A stretch of 64,000 nucleotides of DNA from Thalassospira sp. MCCC 1A01428 (GTDB taxonomy: Bacteria; Pseudomonadota; Alphaproteobacteria; Rhodospirillales; Thalassospiraceae). The notes under the pieces are model-generated. The model did no database searches. It was given only the letters and a program-made list of their open reading frames with translations, and was not told where the DNA came from. The position numbers and the translations under genes are program-made. The stretch's first letter is position 1. Each line of letters starts with the position of its first letter. Of this stretch, positions 9,836-18,016 are shown piece after piece. The stretch is from contig NZ_JFJZ01000008.1 in assembly GCF_002115825.1 (NCBI RefSeq), positions 121,650 to 185,649 of the forward strand. Direction: 5' to 3'.

Positions 9836-9990
9836 CAAATGCCAGTTTGAAGCCGCACACCTAAAGAACTAATACAATCGCGTTTACCGGCGCGGCGTCG
9901 CTTCCCGGAACAACATTGTTAACAATACAAAACAAAATTTCGGGACGCGAAAGGCAGCATGAAACATTTTACCGTCCCCTCACACCAGGC

Positions 9991-10025
9991 AAAAAAACAC
10001 CCCGAAGGCAAAACCATCGGGGTGT
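9991..10025 (-). terminator. Rho-independent terminator of the MFS gene
   Basis: Nine-base arms (ACACCCCGA/TCGGGGTGT) about 22 bases beyond the stop of the minus-strand MFS gene, followed on that strand by seven T. Confidence 0.85.
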
Positions 10026-10047
10026 TAAACCGGTAACAGAACAAGCG

Positions 10048-11316
10048 TTAGCGTGACACAATCCTGTCAGGCGACCCGGCCCGCAGGCCGGAAACGAACT
10101 GAACCACGACAACTACAAACAAAATAAGCAACGGTATCTGCCAGTTTTGCAAATAATCGTGCAGGGCACCAAACAGGACCGGGCCGGTTGCCGCCAGCAA
10201 ATAGCCCAGCGATTGGCACATACCCGACAGTTTGGCCGAAGTTTGCGGATCTGCCCCGCGCAAACCGACCAGCGTCAGGGCAATGCTGATCATGCTGCCC
10301 TGGCCCAACCCCATGCATAATGCCCATAAATAGGGCATGTCGGTGGTGGCAAAAACGAACCCGGGAATGCCAATGAATAACGGCACATGCAAAACAACCA
10401 TTGCCAGTTTTTTGTTGGGGATGGCCGAATAAATCAGCGGGGCCAGAAACGCCGCCGGAATGCCAAAAACGTTAAAAACCGTCAAAAGCGTGCCAGCCTC
10501 GGCATCCGACATACCGGAATCGATAAAGATTTTCGCAACCCACGCCGTGCCGGTATAAAATACCATCGACTGGCAACCAAAAAACAGACTAAGCCACCAC
10601 GCCTCGCTATTACGCCACAGCGATATACGCGGCGAGGCCCCTTGTGCATGATGATGGTAACGCAGCATTGGCAACCAGCACACACAGCCAATGGCAGCCA
10701 CCACCGCCCACACCCCCAGCGCATAACGCCAGTCGCCATCCATGCTGTTGCGCAAGGGAACCGCGCTAAAGGCAGCAATCGTCGCCCCGCTGGACATAAC
10801 AAAGGTATAAAGGGCGGTAATCAACGCAACCTTGCCGGGGAAACTGCGCCGTACCAGCGACGGGGTAAGCACATTCATCACGGCAATGGCAGCACCAAGC
10901 ACAATGGTGCCAATCACCATCACCCCATATTGCCCGCTGGCGCGCAACCCCTGCCCCACTGCCACCAGTGCCAGCATCAAAACCAGCGTGGCTTCAAGAC
11001 CAAACCGCTGTCCCAAACGCGGCGCAAATATCGATAACACACCGAAACAAAGTACCGGAATGGTGGTGAGAAGCCCCAACTGCACCCCTGATAACTGCAA
11101 ATCAAGACCAACTGTTTCGGCCAGCGGCCCCATCACAACGATGCTGCCGCGCATGTTAAACGCCAGCAACAGCAAGGCCGCCAAAAAACCCAGATGCGGC
11201 GCAACACGGCGAAACCCGCGCTCTGCCTGATCGGTCGCGGGCAAGGATGGATTTGGAGAAGAGCGACGATGTTCAGATACCGCAGGGGACGAAGCAGACA
11301 ATTTGGGATCAGACAT
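10048..11316 (-). CDS. MFS transporter, CynX/NimT family
   Basis: Inner-membrane carrier of 422 residues with about twelve hydrophobic helices after a 45-residue hydrophilic, Ser/Pro-rich N-terminus. The first helix LGFLAALLLLAFNMRGSIVVMGPL and the following loop resemble the CynX (cyanate) and NimT (nitroimidazole) branch, whose substrates are mostly unknown. It lies 80 bases after the LysE-type gene on the same strand and may share its transcript. No recognisable ribosome site stands before the ATG at 11316, so the start is uncertain. Confidence 0.82.
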   Translation of the reverse strand: MSDPKLSASSPAVSEHRRSSPNPSLPATDQAERGFRRVAPHLGFLAALLLLAFNMRGSIVVMGPLAETVGLDLQLSGVQLGLLTTIPVLCFGVLSIFAPRLGQRFGLEATLVLMLALVAVGQGLRASGQYGVMVIGTIVLGAAIAVMNVLTPSLVRRSFPGKVALITALYTFVMSSGATIAAFSAVPLRNSMDGDWRYALGVWAVVAAIGCVCWLPMLRYHHHAQGASPRISLWRNSEAWWLSLFFGCQSMVFYTGTAWVAKIFIDSGMSDAEAGTLLTVFNVFGIPAAFLAPLIYSAIPNKKLAMVVLHVPLFIGIPGFVFATTDMPYLWALCMGLGQGSMISIALTLVGLRGADPQTSAKLSGMCQSLGYLLAATGPVLFGALHDYLQNWQIPLLILFVVVVVQFVSGLRAGSPDRIVSR

Positions 11317-11396
11317 GGAAAATACTGTCCGTTAAGCAGGGCCAGATGACAGGGCCAAAAATTTAAACAGAATGAAAGGTAGCAGGCATGGCAGCC

Positions 11397-12053
11397 TTAA
11401 CCGGATGTCATGCCCATCAGGCCCGGGATAATCCCCCACAACACCCGTACAGCAATGACCAGAAACAGGACTGAAATCAACCGTTCAATAATACCGGAAT
11501 TGCGCCGCAACCACGGCAAAACCGCCCCATGCGAAAACCCGACTGCCACCAGACAATACCATGCACAATCAATGCCCGCCGCCGTCAGGGCCAGCCATAT
11601 TTTAGCGGTCCAACTGGCATCAGCCGAGACAAACTGGCTAAACAAAGCCAGAAAAAACAATGCAATTTTGGGGTTTAAAAACGCAATCATAAAGCCATCA
11701 CGCGCAGCATGGCCCAGCGTATCGGCAATGGCACCGGGGTGATTGTCATTTTGAAAACGTGCGGCACTGCCTGCCCCGCGCCAGGCTTTAAATGCCAGCC
11801 ATGCCAGATAAAGCGCCCCCAGAATGCTGACAGCTTCGCGAAACACCGGCACGGTTTGAAACAGGACACCCAGCCCCGCCATCGTGATTACAGCATAAAA
11901 GCCAATTCCGGCACCATGTGCCAGCGCACAGGCAAAACCGGCCCGCCGTGACTGCCCAACTGAATGACGCAAGACAACAGCGAGGCTGGGCCCCGGTGTC
12001 ATTGCCCCCAAAATACAAATGGTGGCAACCGACAGCCACGCAGTGAAAGTCAT
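11397..12053 (-). CDS. LysE/RhtB-family amino-acid exporter
   Basis: Small membrane exporter of 218 residues. The family signature is present near the start (GAMTPGPSLAVVLRHSVGQ), followed by about six helices, including the helix-4 motif FLNPKIALFFLALFSQFV. Members export basic amino acids, homoserine, threonine or related compounds. The start is the ATG at 12053 with GGGGAAA ahead; an upstream ATG at 12119 has no such site. Two identical AAACGGTTT motifs lie just before the gene and may be an operator. Confidence 0.88.
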   Translation of the reverse strand: MTFTAWLSVATICILGAMTPGPSLAVVLRHSVGQSRRAGFACALAHGAGIGFYAVITMAGLGVLFQTVPVFREAVSILGALYLAWLAFKAWRGAGSAARFQNDNHPGAIADTLGHAARDGFMIAFLNPKIALFFLALFSQFVSADASWTAKIWLALTAAGIDCAWYCLVAVGFSHGAVLPWLRRNSGIIERLISVLFLVIAVRVLWGIIPGLMGMTSG

Positions 12054-12442
12054 AACGTTTCCCCGGCACTTCTTTTTAAACGGTTTAAGTAAGTGACAGA
12101 AAGCTATCTGCCTGTGCAAACGGTTTCAACGCAAATGACGTCCTTCAGACGTATAGGCAACCACCGAAATCACTCCGTTTTGGCCCCGGTTGCCAGCTGT
12201 TCGGCGTGGTGCTGTATATCAACACCTATATAAAAACCAACCGATGCCCCCTTAATCACACCTGACCACACCGGTATCACCGCCATAATTTGCCCTAACT
12301 AAGCCTCATCTACCCCACAAATACCGTCCATAGAGATATCCGGGACATAGTTGCAGGGCAAATTCGCATACAAATTCAGGCAAACCATGCGGGTGTTAAG
12401 ACAAAGCGCGTTACGCTGCCCCGCCAAAAGGAAAGCCGAAAA
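12054..12442. other. Intergenic region, divergent promoters
   Basis: About 390 bases between the LysE exporter and the glycine-zipper gene. The LysE side has the AAACGGTTT repeats; the rest shows AT-rich tracts around 12215-12350 but no gene or clear hairpin. Confidence 0.5.
12076..12126. promoter_or_regulatory. Paired AAACGGTTT palindromes
   Basis: Two copies of AAACGGTTT at 12078-12086 and 12118-12126, exactly 40 bases apart (about four helical turns). The first is extended to the perfect 13-base palindrome TTAAACGGTTTAA (12076-12088). They lie 23-73 bases before the LysE-type start. Spacing on one DNA face suggests a dimeric or looping repressor, but the regulator is unknown. Confidence 0.45.
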
Positions 12443-13084
12443 ATGGCAAAAAACAATTTTCGTTTCGTGATCGGAATTTTTGCGCTGGGCCTAAGCGGTG
12501 TTTTCGTCAGTCCGGCCCAGGCAGACCCGCCCCCATGGGCGCCAGCACATGGTTACCGCGCAAAAGGCGGGCCAGACGGGCATCCCGGCAAAGGGCCGGG
12601 TTTCAAAAATGGCCCTGCCATTCATAATGGACACGATTTTGGCGCAGATGGTTTTGGTGACCTGTTTTTGCCAAATGGTAATATCCTGCAATGCAACCGC
12701 GACGTAATCGGGTCAATTCTGGGCGGTGTCGCCGGGGCCGCGGCGGGCTCGACAGTTGGCAAAGGTGATGGGCGCCTGCTTGCCACCATTGGCGGGGGCA
12801 TCTTTGGAATGTTGGCGGGAAATGCCATTGGATCAGGCATGGACGCCACCGATCAGGCCTGCGGCGGTTATGCGCTGGACCGCCTGCCCGACGGTCAAAC
12901 TGCGGTCTGGACCAATCCCGACTCGAACCAGCAATATGGCATTACCCCGGTAAAAACCTTCCAGAACGAAAACAGCCAATATTGCCGGGAATATAGTGCC
13001 ACCGTCAAAATCAACGATGCGCGCCAGCAAACCTATGGCACCGCATGCCTGCAATCCGACGGGTCATGGCGTATCCTGTCGTGA
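12443..13084 (+). CDS. Exported glycine-zipper protein, 17 kDa surface-antigen-like
   Basis: Hypothetical envelope protein of 213 residues. A signal peptide is visible (FVIGIFALGLSGVFVSPAQA). It is followed by a Gly/Pro/His-rich segment, then a glycine-zipper double helix (GSILGGVAGAAAGSTVGKG and IGGGIFGMLAGNAIGSGMD, residues about 90-130) as in the rickettsial 17 kDa antigen family. The C-terminal part has QYCREYSATVKINDARQQTYGTACLQSDGSWRIL, the usual conserved end of that family. It lacks an obvious lipobox. Probably peptidoglycan- or membrane-associated; function unknown. Confidence 0.8.
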   Translation: MAKNNFRFVIGIFALGLSGVFVSPAQADPPPWAPAHGYRAKGGPDGHPGKGPGFKNGPAIHNGHDFGADGFGDLFLPNGNILQCNRDVIGSILGGVAGAAAGSTVGKGDGRLLATIGGGIFGMLAGNAIGSGMDATDQACGGYALDRLPDGQTAVWTNPDSNQQYGITPVKTFQNENSQYCREYSATVKINDARQQTYGTACLQSDGSWRILS

Positions 13085-13102
13085 AATCGATGCGATAAAA
13101 AT

Positions 13103-13152
13103 AAAGCCTGACTGCACGTTAGCAGACGTGCAATCAGGCTTTATGCACGTCT
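13103..13152. terminator. Long hairpin with a competing alternative stem
   Basis: Arms at 13103-13119 and 13126-13142 form a 16-pair stem with one C-A mismatch around a 6-base loop, 18 bases past the glycine-zipper stop. The right arm (AGACGTGCA, 13124-13132) can instead pair with TGCACGTCT at 13144-13152, giving nine perfect pairs, so the two folds exclude each other. The T tract is short on the plus strand and better on the minus strand. Terminator most likely; attenuator possible. Confidence 0.55.
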
Positions 13153-13220
13153 ATAGGTTGAAAATTCTCCCTGACAATCAATGCCCTAGCAGCAATTGAA
13201 TGACTTTGAAGTAAAACAAT

Positions 13221-13234
13221 TTACCTTTACGTCA
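13221..13234. promoter_or_regulatory. Putative MerR/LiuR-type operator 1
   Basis: TTACCTTTACGTCA matches, in reverse orientation, 12 of 14 bases of the palindrome TGACGTTAACGTAA found at 15740 and 17506. It lies 66 bases before the SCP2 gene. Confidence 0.5.
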
Positions 13235-13299
13235 CTTTGCGCTACATTACGGCAACAAGAACACAAAAACAAAATCAACAAACGTCCAGGGAGGATTTC

Positions 13300-13599
13300 G
13301 TGGATAACAGCATCCTCGAAGCCGTCGAAGCCAGATTACCGCAATTGCGGGGGCTGAACGCCGTTGTCGCCTTTGATTGTGGTGATGATGGCAGCATTGT
13401 TGTTGATGCAACCGGGCCAACCCCGGAAATCAGCGATGATGATGTTTCGGATGCCGATTGCATCCTGAAGATTTCCCAAGCCAATTTACAAAAACTGATC
13501 ACCGGAAAACTCGACCCGATGCTGGCCTTTACACTGGGCAAGCTCAAGGTAAAGGGGTCCATGGGCATCGCCGCCAAGCTGTCCTCCATGCTGGACTGA
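13300..13599 (+). CDS. SCP2 sterol-transfer domain protein
   Basis: A stand-alone SCP2 domain of 99 residues. The start is GTG at 13300, preceded by AGGGAGG with ideal spacing; the longer frame from 13237 has no ribosome site. The typical end of the fold is seen: ADCILKISQANLQKLITGKLDPMLAFTLGKLKVKGSMGIAAKLSSML. Such domains bind acyl-CoA, fatty acids or sterols in the cytoplasm. Together with the FadL-type channel and acyl-CoA ligase downstream it points to lipid uptake and breakdown. The operator-like site upstream supports co-regulation with those genes. Confidence 0.85.
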   Translation: MDNSILEAVEARLPQLRGLNAVVAFDCGDDGSIVVDATGPTPEISDDDVSDADCILKISQANLQKLITGKLDPMLAFTLGKLKVKGSMGIAAKLSSMLD

Positions 13600-13636
13600 C
13601 GGCTTTTCTGTTTTTGATCGGGGTTGGGGAACTCTT

Positions 13637-14290
13637 ATGTCTCGAAAATTATTGGGCGGTGTCGCCACTGCTTGCGCAATTTTTGCTACACTTTATGCCG
13701 GACTGCACGGTGCCAAAGCCGATGAAACCCTGAATTACAAGGTGTTCAAGGATGGCGACCCGATTGGTTTTGAAAAAGTGGTGTTAAGCGATACAGCCGA
13801 CGGCCAGATCGCACATATCACCACCGAAACCTCTGTCCAGGTGCTGTTTTTACAGTTCCACTATCATCATGACCGCACAGAAACGTGGAAGAATGACCAT
13901 CTGGTTTCCGTCAAAGCCGAAACCGACGATGATGGCACCCCTTATGCGTGGCTGGCGGAATATGAAGGCGATTGTTACGAAGTCGCCGGAAAGGGTGTTC
14001 CACGCCGTGAAGAATGTAACGCGGCCTGGCCCCTGACACTGTGGCGCGAAGATATTACTGCCAAAACAAGCCTCTATAGTGTCATCGACGCAGCACCCTA
14101 TGCGGTGTCGGTCACAAAAACCGTTGATACCAGCCTGACCATTGATAACCGCAAAATCCCCGCCACCCACTATGTGATGACCGGGGATGTTGCCCGTGAC
14201 CTTTGGTACGACAAAGACGGTAAATTGCTGAAAACCAGCTTTAAGAAAAAAGGCTATGACATCGATTTTATCAGGGTCGATGCCCAATAA
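13637..14290 (+). CDS. Exported DUF6134-like protein
   Basis: Hypothetical secreted protein of 217 residues with a signal peptide (GGVATACAIFATLYAGLHGAKA). The mature part alternates predicted beta strands and ends in LWYDKDGKLLKTSFKKKGYDIDFIRVD. This matches the general pattern of DUF6134 proteins, in which a periplasmic beta-rich fold reads YKVFKDGDPIG near its start. It stands 37 bases after the SCP2 gene and 67 before the FadL-type channel, so probably one operon. A lipid-carrier or chaperone role in the periplasm is only a guess from neighbours. Confidence 0.72.
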   Translation: MSRKLLGGVATACAIFATLYAGLHGAKADETLNYKVFKDGDPIGFEKVVLSDTADGQIAHITTETSVQVLFLQFHYHHDRTETWKNDHLVSVKAETDDDGTPYAWLAEYEGDCYEVAGKGVPRREECNAAWPLTLWREDITAKTSLYSVIDAAPYAVSVTKTVDTSLTIDNRKIPATHYVMTGDVARDLWYDKDGKLLKTSFKKKGYDIDFIRVDAQ

Positions 14291-14357
14291 AGCCTGACCA
14301 ATAAAATGCGGGCGCAAAAAGCGCAACAGCACCGAAATCGTTTCTAGGGAGAAACAA

Positions 14358-15671
14358 ATGACAAAGACGTTGAACAAAGCCTGCCTTTGTGCGGCTGTTT
14401 CGGGTACCGCGTTCATAGCCGCTATGGCTATTAGTGGCGATGCACAAGCCTCGGGCTTTCAGCTTCGTGAAGTTAGCGGCAGCCTGCAAGGCTCATCCTT
14501 TGCTGGCATGTCGACTCAGACTGACGATGCCTCGCAGATGTTTTTTAACCCGGGCAGTGTCGGCCAGTTCAAGGAATCAACCTACTCCGTCGGCTCTAGC
14601 CTTGTTATGCCAAATGTAAAGCTTAAACGCGGCAGCTTTACAGCGGGTGGCCTGACCACTGCCGCTGGCAGTGTCTCAAATGCAACCTATGGCGATATGG
14701 GCCAGGACGCTCTGGTTCCCAACGCACATGCTGTTTGGAAGCTGAGCAACAACGTCAATTTCGGTATTTCGCTTACTACGCCATGGGGGCTGGTCACCGA
14801 CTATGAAAGCGACTTTGCCGGTCGCTTCTTTGGCACAACTTCGTCAATCAAGACCGCAAACGTCAAACCGGTTCTAGCATATCGCTTCGATAACGGCCTG
14901 GCCATTGGTGGTGGTGCACAAATCCAGTATATGGATGCCCGCCTTGCAAAGGCCGTGGGGTATGGCGCGGGCGAGGGTAATGGCGACGTCACTGGTGACG
15001 ACCTTGCCGCAGGCTGGACCGCCGGGTTGAACTGGGAACTGCCAACCGGCACCCGCATCGGTGCGTCCTATGTTTCAGAAATCACCCACAACCTGAAAGG
15101 CGACATTAAGTTTGACAGTGCCGCCAAAGCCGGTGGTTATCGTGATCAAAGCGCTGAAGCCGATGTTACAACGCCAGAATATATCACTCTTGGCGTAGCT
15201 CAGGACATTGGCGAGAAATGGACTGTAATGGCCGACGGTCAATGGACCAATTGGAAATCAATTGACACGCTGACCTTTAATTATGGTGGCGATACGAACG
15301 TCGCAGCTTTCGCACCGGGGGTTGAGGACAGTAGCTCGGAAGTTTATAACTGGAGCAGCTCTTGGTTCGTCTCGCTGGGTGCCAAATACCGCTATGATGA
15401 AAACTGGACGTTCCGAGGCGGTGTTGCCTATGACCAGACGCCAATTTCGGATGAATACCGCTCTGTACGCATTCCGGATTCAAACCGTTACTGGCTGTCA
15501 CTTGGCGCATCCTACAAGGTTGCCGACTGGGCTGACGTAAGCTTGGGCTACACCCACATTTTTGCCCACAACGCGACCGTGGATCACTCAGAAGATAATA
15601 TCGGCTCCTTCCAGGGCCAGTATGAATCCAAAGTCGACATCATCGCCCTGCAAGCAAAATTCCAGTTCTGA
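14358..15671 (+). CDS. fadL: FadL/TodX-family outer-membrane channel
   Basis: Outer-membrane beta-barrel of 437 residues for long-chain fatty acids or other hydrophobic compounds. It has a signal peptide ending near AQA, then the FadL hatch-domain opening ASGFQLREVSGSLQGSSFAG with the conserved ALxNPA-like region DDASQMFFNPGSVGQ. Further family segments include NFGISLTTPWGLVTDY and LSLGASYKVADWADVSLGYTHIF. It ends in phenylalanine (KFQF), the usual barrel-insertion signal. GGGAGAA precedes the ATG. A strong terminator follows, closing the SCP2-DUF6134-FadL unit. Confidence 0.9.
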   Translation: MTKTLNKACLCAAVSGTAFIAAMAISGDAQASGFQLREVSGSLQGSSFAGMSTQTDDASQMFFNPGSVGQFKESTYSVGSSLVMPNVKLKRGSFTAGGLTTAAGSVSNATYGDMGQDALVPNAHAVWKLSNNVNFGISLTTPWGLVTDYESDFAGRFFGTTSSIKTANVKPVLAYRFDNGLAIGGGAQIQYMDARLAKAVGYGAGEGNGDVTGDDLAAGWTAGLNWELPTGTRIGASYVSEITHNLKGDIKFDSAAKAGGYRDQSAEADVTTPEYITLGVAQDIGEKWTVMADGQWTNWKSIDTLTFNYGGDTNVAAFAPGVEDSSSEVYNWSSSWFVSLGAKYRYDENWTFRGGVAYDQTPISDEYRSVRIPDSNRYWLSLGASYKVADWADVSLGYTHIFAHNATVDHSEDNIGSFQGQYESKVDIIALQAKFQF

Positions 15672-15683
15672 TCCTATATAATA

Positions 15684-15728
15684 CCGGTACGGGTGTTTCC
15701 TGACGGATCGCACCGTACCGGGTTTTTT
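15684..15728 (+). terminator. Rho-independent terminator after fadL
   Basis: Nine-base arms CCGGTACGG (15684-15692) and CCGTACCGG (15713-15721), followed by seven T. It begins 13 bases after the fadL stop. Confidence 0.85.
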
Positions 15729-15739
15729 TGCCGCGAAAG

Positions 15740-15753
15740 TGACGTTAACGTAA
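15740..15753. promoter_or_regulatory. Putative MerR/LiuR-type operator 2
   Basis: TGACGTTAACGTAA, identical to the copy before the MerR gene at 17506. It lies between the fadL terminator and the acyl-CoA ligase start, a place fitting an operator or activator site. Confidence 0.6.
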
Positions 15754-15767
15754 TGGAGTTAACGCGG

Positions 15768-17462
15768 ATGATCCAAATGAACATTCAACAAGCCCCCTCG
15801 ACCGCACCCGGTGTCGATATGACAACGCCAATCACGCCACGGCTGGTTCATGATATTTTCGACGATGCTGCACATGTTTTTGGCAACCGGCCCTGCATCG
15901 ATTTTCTGGGCCGTATATATGACTATCAGGAAATTTCCGACCAAATCGACAAGGTTGCCGAGGGGTTTCGCCAGCTTGGCGTGCGCAAGGGGGACAAGGT
16001 TGGCCTTTGCTTGCCCAACACCCCGTATTATGTGGTTTGTTACTATGCCGTACTGAAATGCGGCGGCGTGGTTGTCAATTTCAATCCGCTTTATGCCAAA
16101 CGCGAAATTGCCTTCCAAATCAATGATTCCGGTGTGCGGATCATGGTCACACTGAACCTGAAACAGATTTATCCCAAAGTCGCCGCCTGTCTGGATGAAA
16201 CCAGCCTGCGGCGCATTGTCGTGTGCGAAATGAGCGACATTTTACCTGCCGTCAAAAGTGTTCTGTTTTCGCTTTTCAAACGCAGCGAACTGGCCGATGT
16301 CCCGCACGATTTACGCAATATTCCCTATTCGCGCCTGGTAAATTGCCCGCCCTTGCAAAAATCCTGCGGTGCAACCCCGGATGATCTGGCGGTTTTGCAA
16401 TATACCGGCGGCACGACTGGCCGTCCCAAAGGCGCGATGCTGACCCACGCCAATCTTAGCGCCAATGTCGAGCAACTTACCCGCTGGATGCCAAATGCGC
16501 GGCCGGGGCAGGAAGTCACATTATGCGTTTTGCCGTTTTTCCATGTTTTTGCCATGACGGTTGCGCTGAACACCTCGATTAATATGGGCGCAGAACTGGT
16601 TTTACAGCCCCGCTTTGAACTTGAAGCGTTGCTTAAGGCGCTGGATCGCAAAAAAGTGACCATTTTCCCCGGTGTGCCGACCATTTACACCGCAATTAAC
16701 AATTCCCACGAAACCGTGAAACACGACCTGTCATCAATCCGATGCTGCATTTCGGGGGGCGCGCCCCTGCCCGTCGAGGTAAAACACCAGTTTGAAGACC
16801 TAACCGGTGCCAAAGTGGTTGAGGGTTACGGCTTGTCCGAAGCTAGCCCGGTTTGTACCTGCAACCCGCTTTTGGGTACCAACAAGGAAGGGTCCATCGG
16901 CATTCCGATGCCCGGGGCCGGCGTGGAAATAAGATCGCTGGACGATAAAACCCGCACCCTGCCCGATGGTGAAAAAGGTGAACTGTATGTTCGCGGACCT
17001 CAGGTTATGACCGGATACTGGCAAAACCCCGAAGAAACCGCTGCCTGCCTGAAGGATGGCTGGCTTGCCACCGGTGATGTTGGCTATCGCGACCGGGAAG
17101 GTTACCTGTTTTTGGTCGACCGCCTTAAGGATGTCATTATGTGCGGCGGATATAACGTTTATCCGCGTGCCATTGAAGAAGCCCTCTATCTGCATCCCGA
17201 TATTGCCGAAGTTACCGTGATCGGCGTTCCCGATTCCTATCGCGGTCAGGCACCCAAGGCATTTGTACGTTTAAAGGATGATGCGGACCCTCAGGCCATC
17301 ACACCTGAAACATTACGTGCCTTTCTGGAAGATAAAATCTCGCGCATTGAAATGCCCCGGGAAATCGAAATGCGTGACGAATTACCCAAAACAATGGTCG
17401 GTAAATTGTCGAAAAAAGAGCTGATCGATGAGGAACGCCTGAAAGCCGGTAACCATGTCTGA
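15768..17462 (+). CDS. fadD: Long-chain acyl-CoA synthetase (AMP-forming)
   Basis: Cytoplasmic or membrane-bound ligase that activates fatty acids with ATP and CoA, 564 residues. The AMP-binding P-loop YTGGTTGRPKGAMLTH, the YGLSEASPV motif, the TGDVGYRDREGYLFLVDRLKDVI motif and the C-terminal catalytic lysine region PKTMVGKLSKKEL are all visible. The frame is open from 15693, but this overlaps the terminator. ATG 15768 has GGAG nine bases ahead and is preferred over ATG 15753, which lies on the operator palindrome. It starts the degradation pathway encoded downstream. Confidence 0.9.
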   Translation: MIQMNIQQAPSTAPGVDMTTPITPRLVHDIFDDAAHVFGNRPCIDFLGRIYDYQEISDQIDKVAEGFRQLGVRKGDKVGLCLPNTPYYVVCYYAVLKCGGVVVNFNPLYAKREIAFQINDSGVRIMVTLNLKQIYPKVAACLDETSLRRIVVCEMSDILPAVKSVLFSLFKRSELADVPHDLRNIPYSRLVNCPPLQKSCGATPDDLAVLQYTGGTTGRPKGAMLTHANLSANVEQLTRWMPNARPGQEVTLCVLPFFHVFAMTVALNTSINMGAELVLQPRFELEALLKALDRKKVTIFPGVPTIYTAINNSHETVKHDLSSIRCCISGGAPLPVEVKHQFEDLTGAKVVEGYGLSEASPVCTCNPLLGTNKEGSIGIPMPGAGVEIRSLDDKTRTLPDGEKGELYVRGPQVMTGYWQNPEETAACLKDGWLATGDVGYRDREGYLFLVDRLKDVIMCGGYNVYPRAIEEALYLHPDIAEVTVIGVPDSYRGQAPKAFVRLKDDADPQAITPETLRAFLEDKISRIEMPREIEMRDELPKTMVGKLSKKELIDEERLKAGNHV

Positions 17463-17505
17463 CGTGAAGAGTCTGCGCACAGATGACAAAAAAGAAAAAT
17501 CAATG

Positions 17506-17519
17506 TGACGTTAACGTAA
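17506..17519. promoter_or_regulatory. Putative MerR/LiuR-type operator 3
   Basis: TGACGTTAACGTAA, with a further half-site TTGACGTAT at 17525-17533, 46 bases before the MerR gene. Suggests autoregulation. Confidence 0.6.
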
Positions 17520-17564
17520 ATTAGTTGACGTATAGATAAAAAAATGTACCAATAGGGTCAGAAA

Positions 17565-17972
17565 ATGACGAACATTGACAACCGGATCTATACCGTTCCC
17601 GAACTGGCAAAGGATTTGGGCGTCACACCGCGAACCATTCGGTTTTACGAACAAAAAGGACTGGTTTCCCCGCAACGCGCAGGTAGCACCCGGGTCTATA
17701 CGCGATCAGACCGGGCCAGAATGTTGATCATTTTGCGGGGCAAGCGACTGGGTTTCAGCCTGAGCGAGATTGCAGATTATCTGGATCTTTACGGCGCTGA
17801 TCCAACCCAGACCGAACAAATCAGAATGCTACTGGGCCGGGTTCGTAAACGGATGAAAGAATTGACCGAACAGCGTCAGGCGCTGGATGTCACACTCGAT
17901 GAATTGCGCGACATCGAACAACAATCGATTGATGCGCTTAAAGAAAAAGGACTCGATCCGGATACGGAATAA
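17565..17972 (+). CDS. MerR-family regulator of acyl-CoA degradation
   Basis: Transcription factor of 135 residues. The N-terminal MerR helix-turn-helix (YTVPELAKDLGVTPRTIRFYEQKGLVSPQR, residues 9-38) is followed by the wing STRVYTRSDRARMLIILRGKRLGFSLSEIADYL and a C-terminal dimerisation coiled coil (about 85-122). It has no cysteine cluster, so it is not a metal sensor; it resembles LiuR-type regulators of branched-chain or fatty acyl-CoA breakdown. Upstream of the thiolase operon, 44 bases apart. Probable regulator of the three palindromic sites at 13221, 15740 and 17506, which is inferred. Confidence 0.85.
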   Translation: MTNIDNRIYTVPELAKDLGVTPRTIRFYEQKGLVSPQRAGSTRVYTRSDRARMLIILRGKRLGFSLSEIADYLDLYGADPTQTEQIRMLLGRVRKRMKELTEQRQALDVTLDELRDIEQQSIDALKEKGLDPDTE

Positions 17973-18016
17973 AACCGCACCGGCATCGCAAAAAAGCTCA
18001 GGAAGGAAGACCCGCT

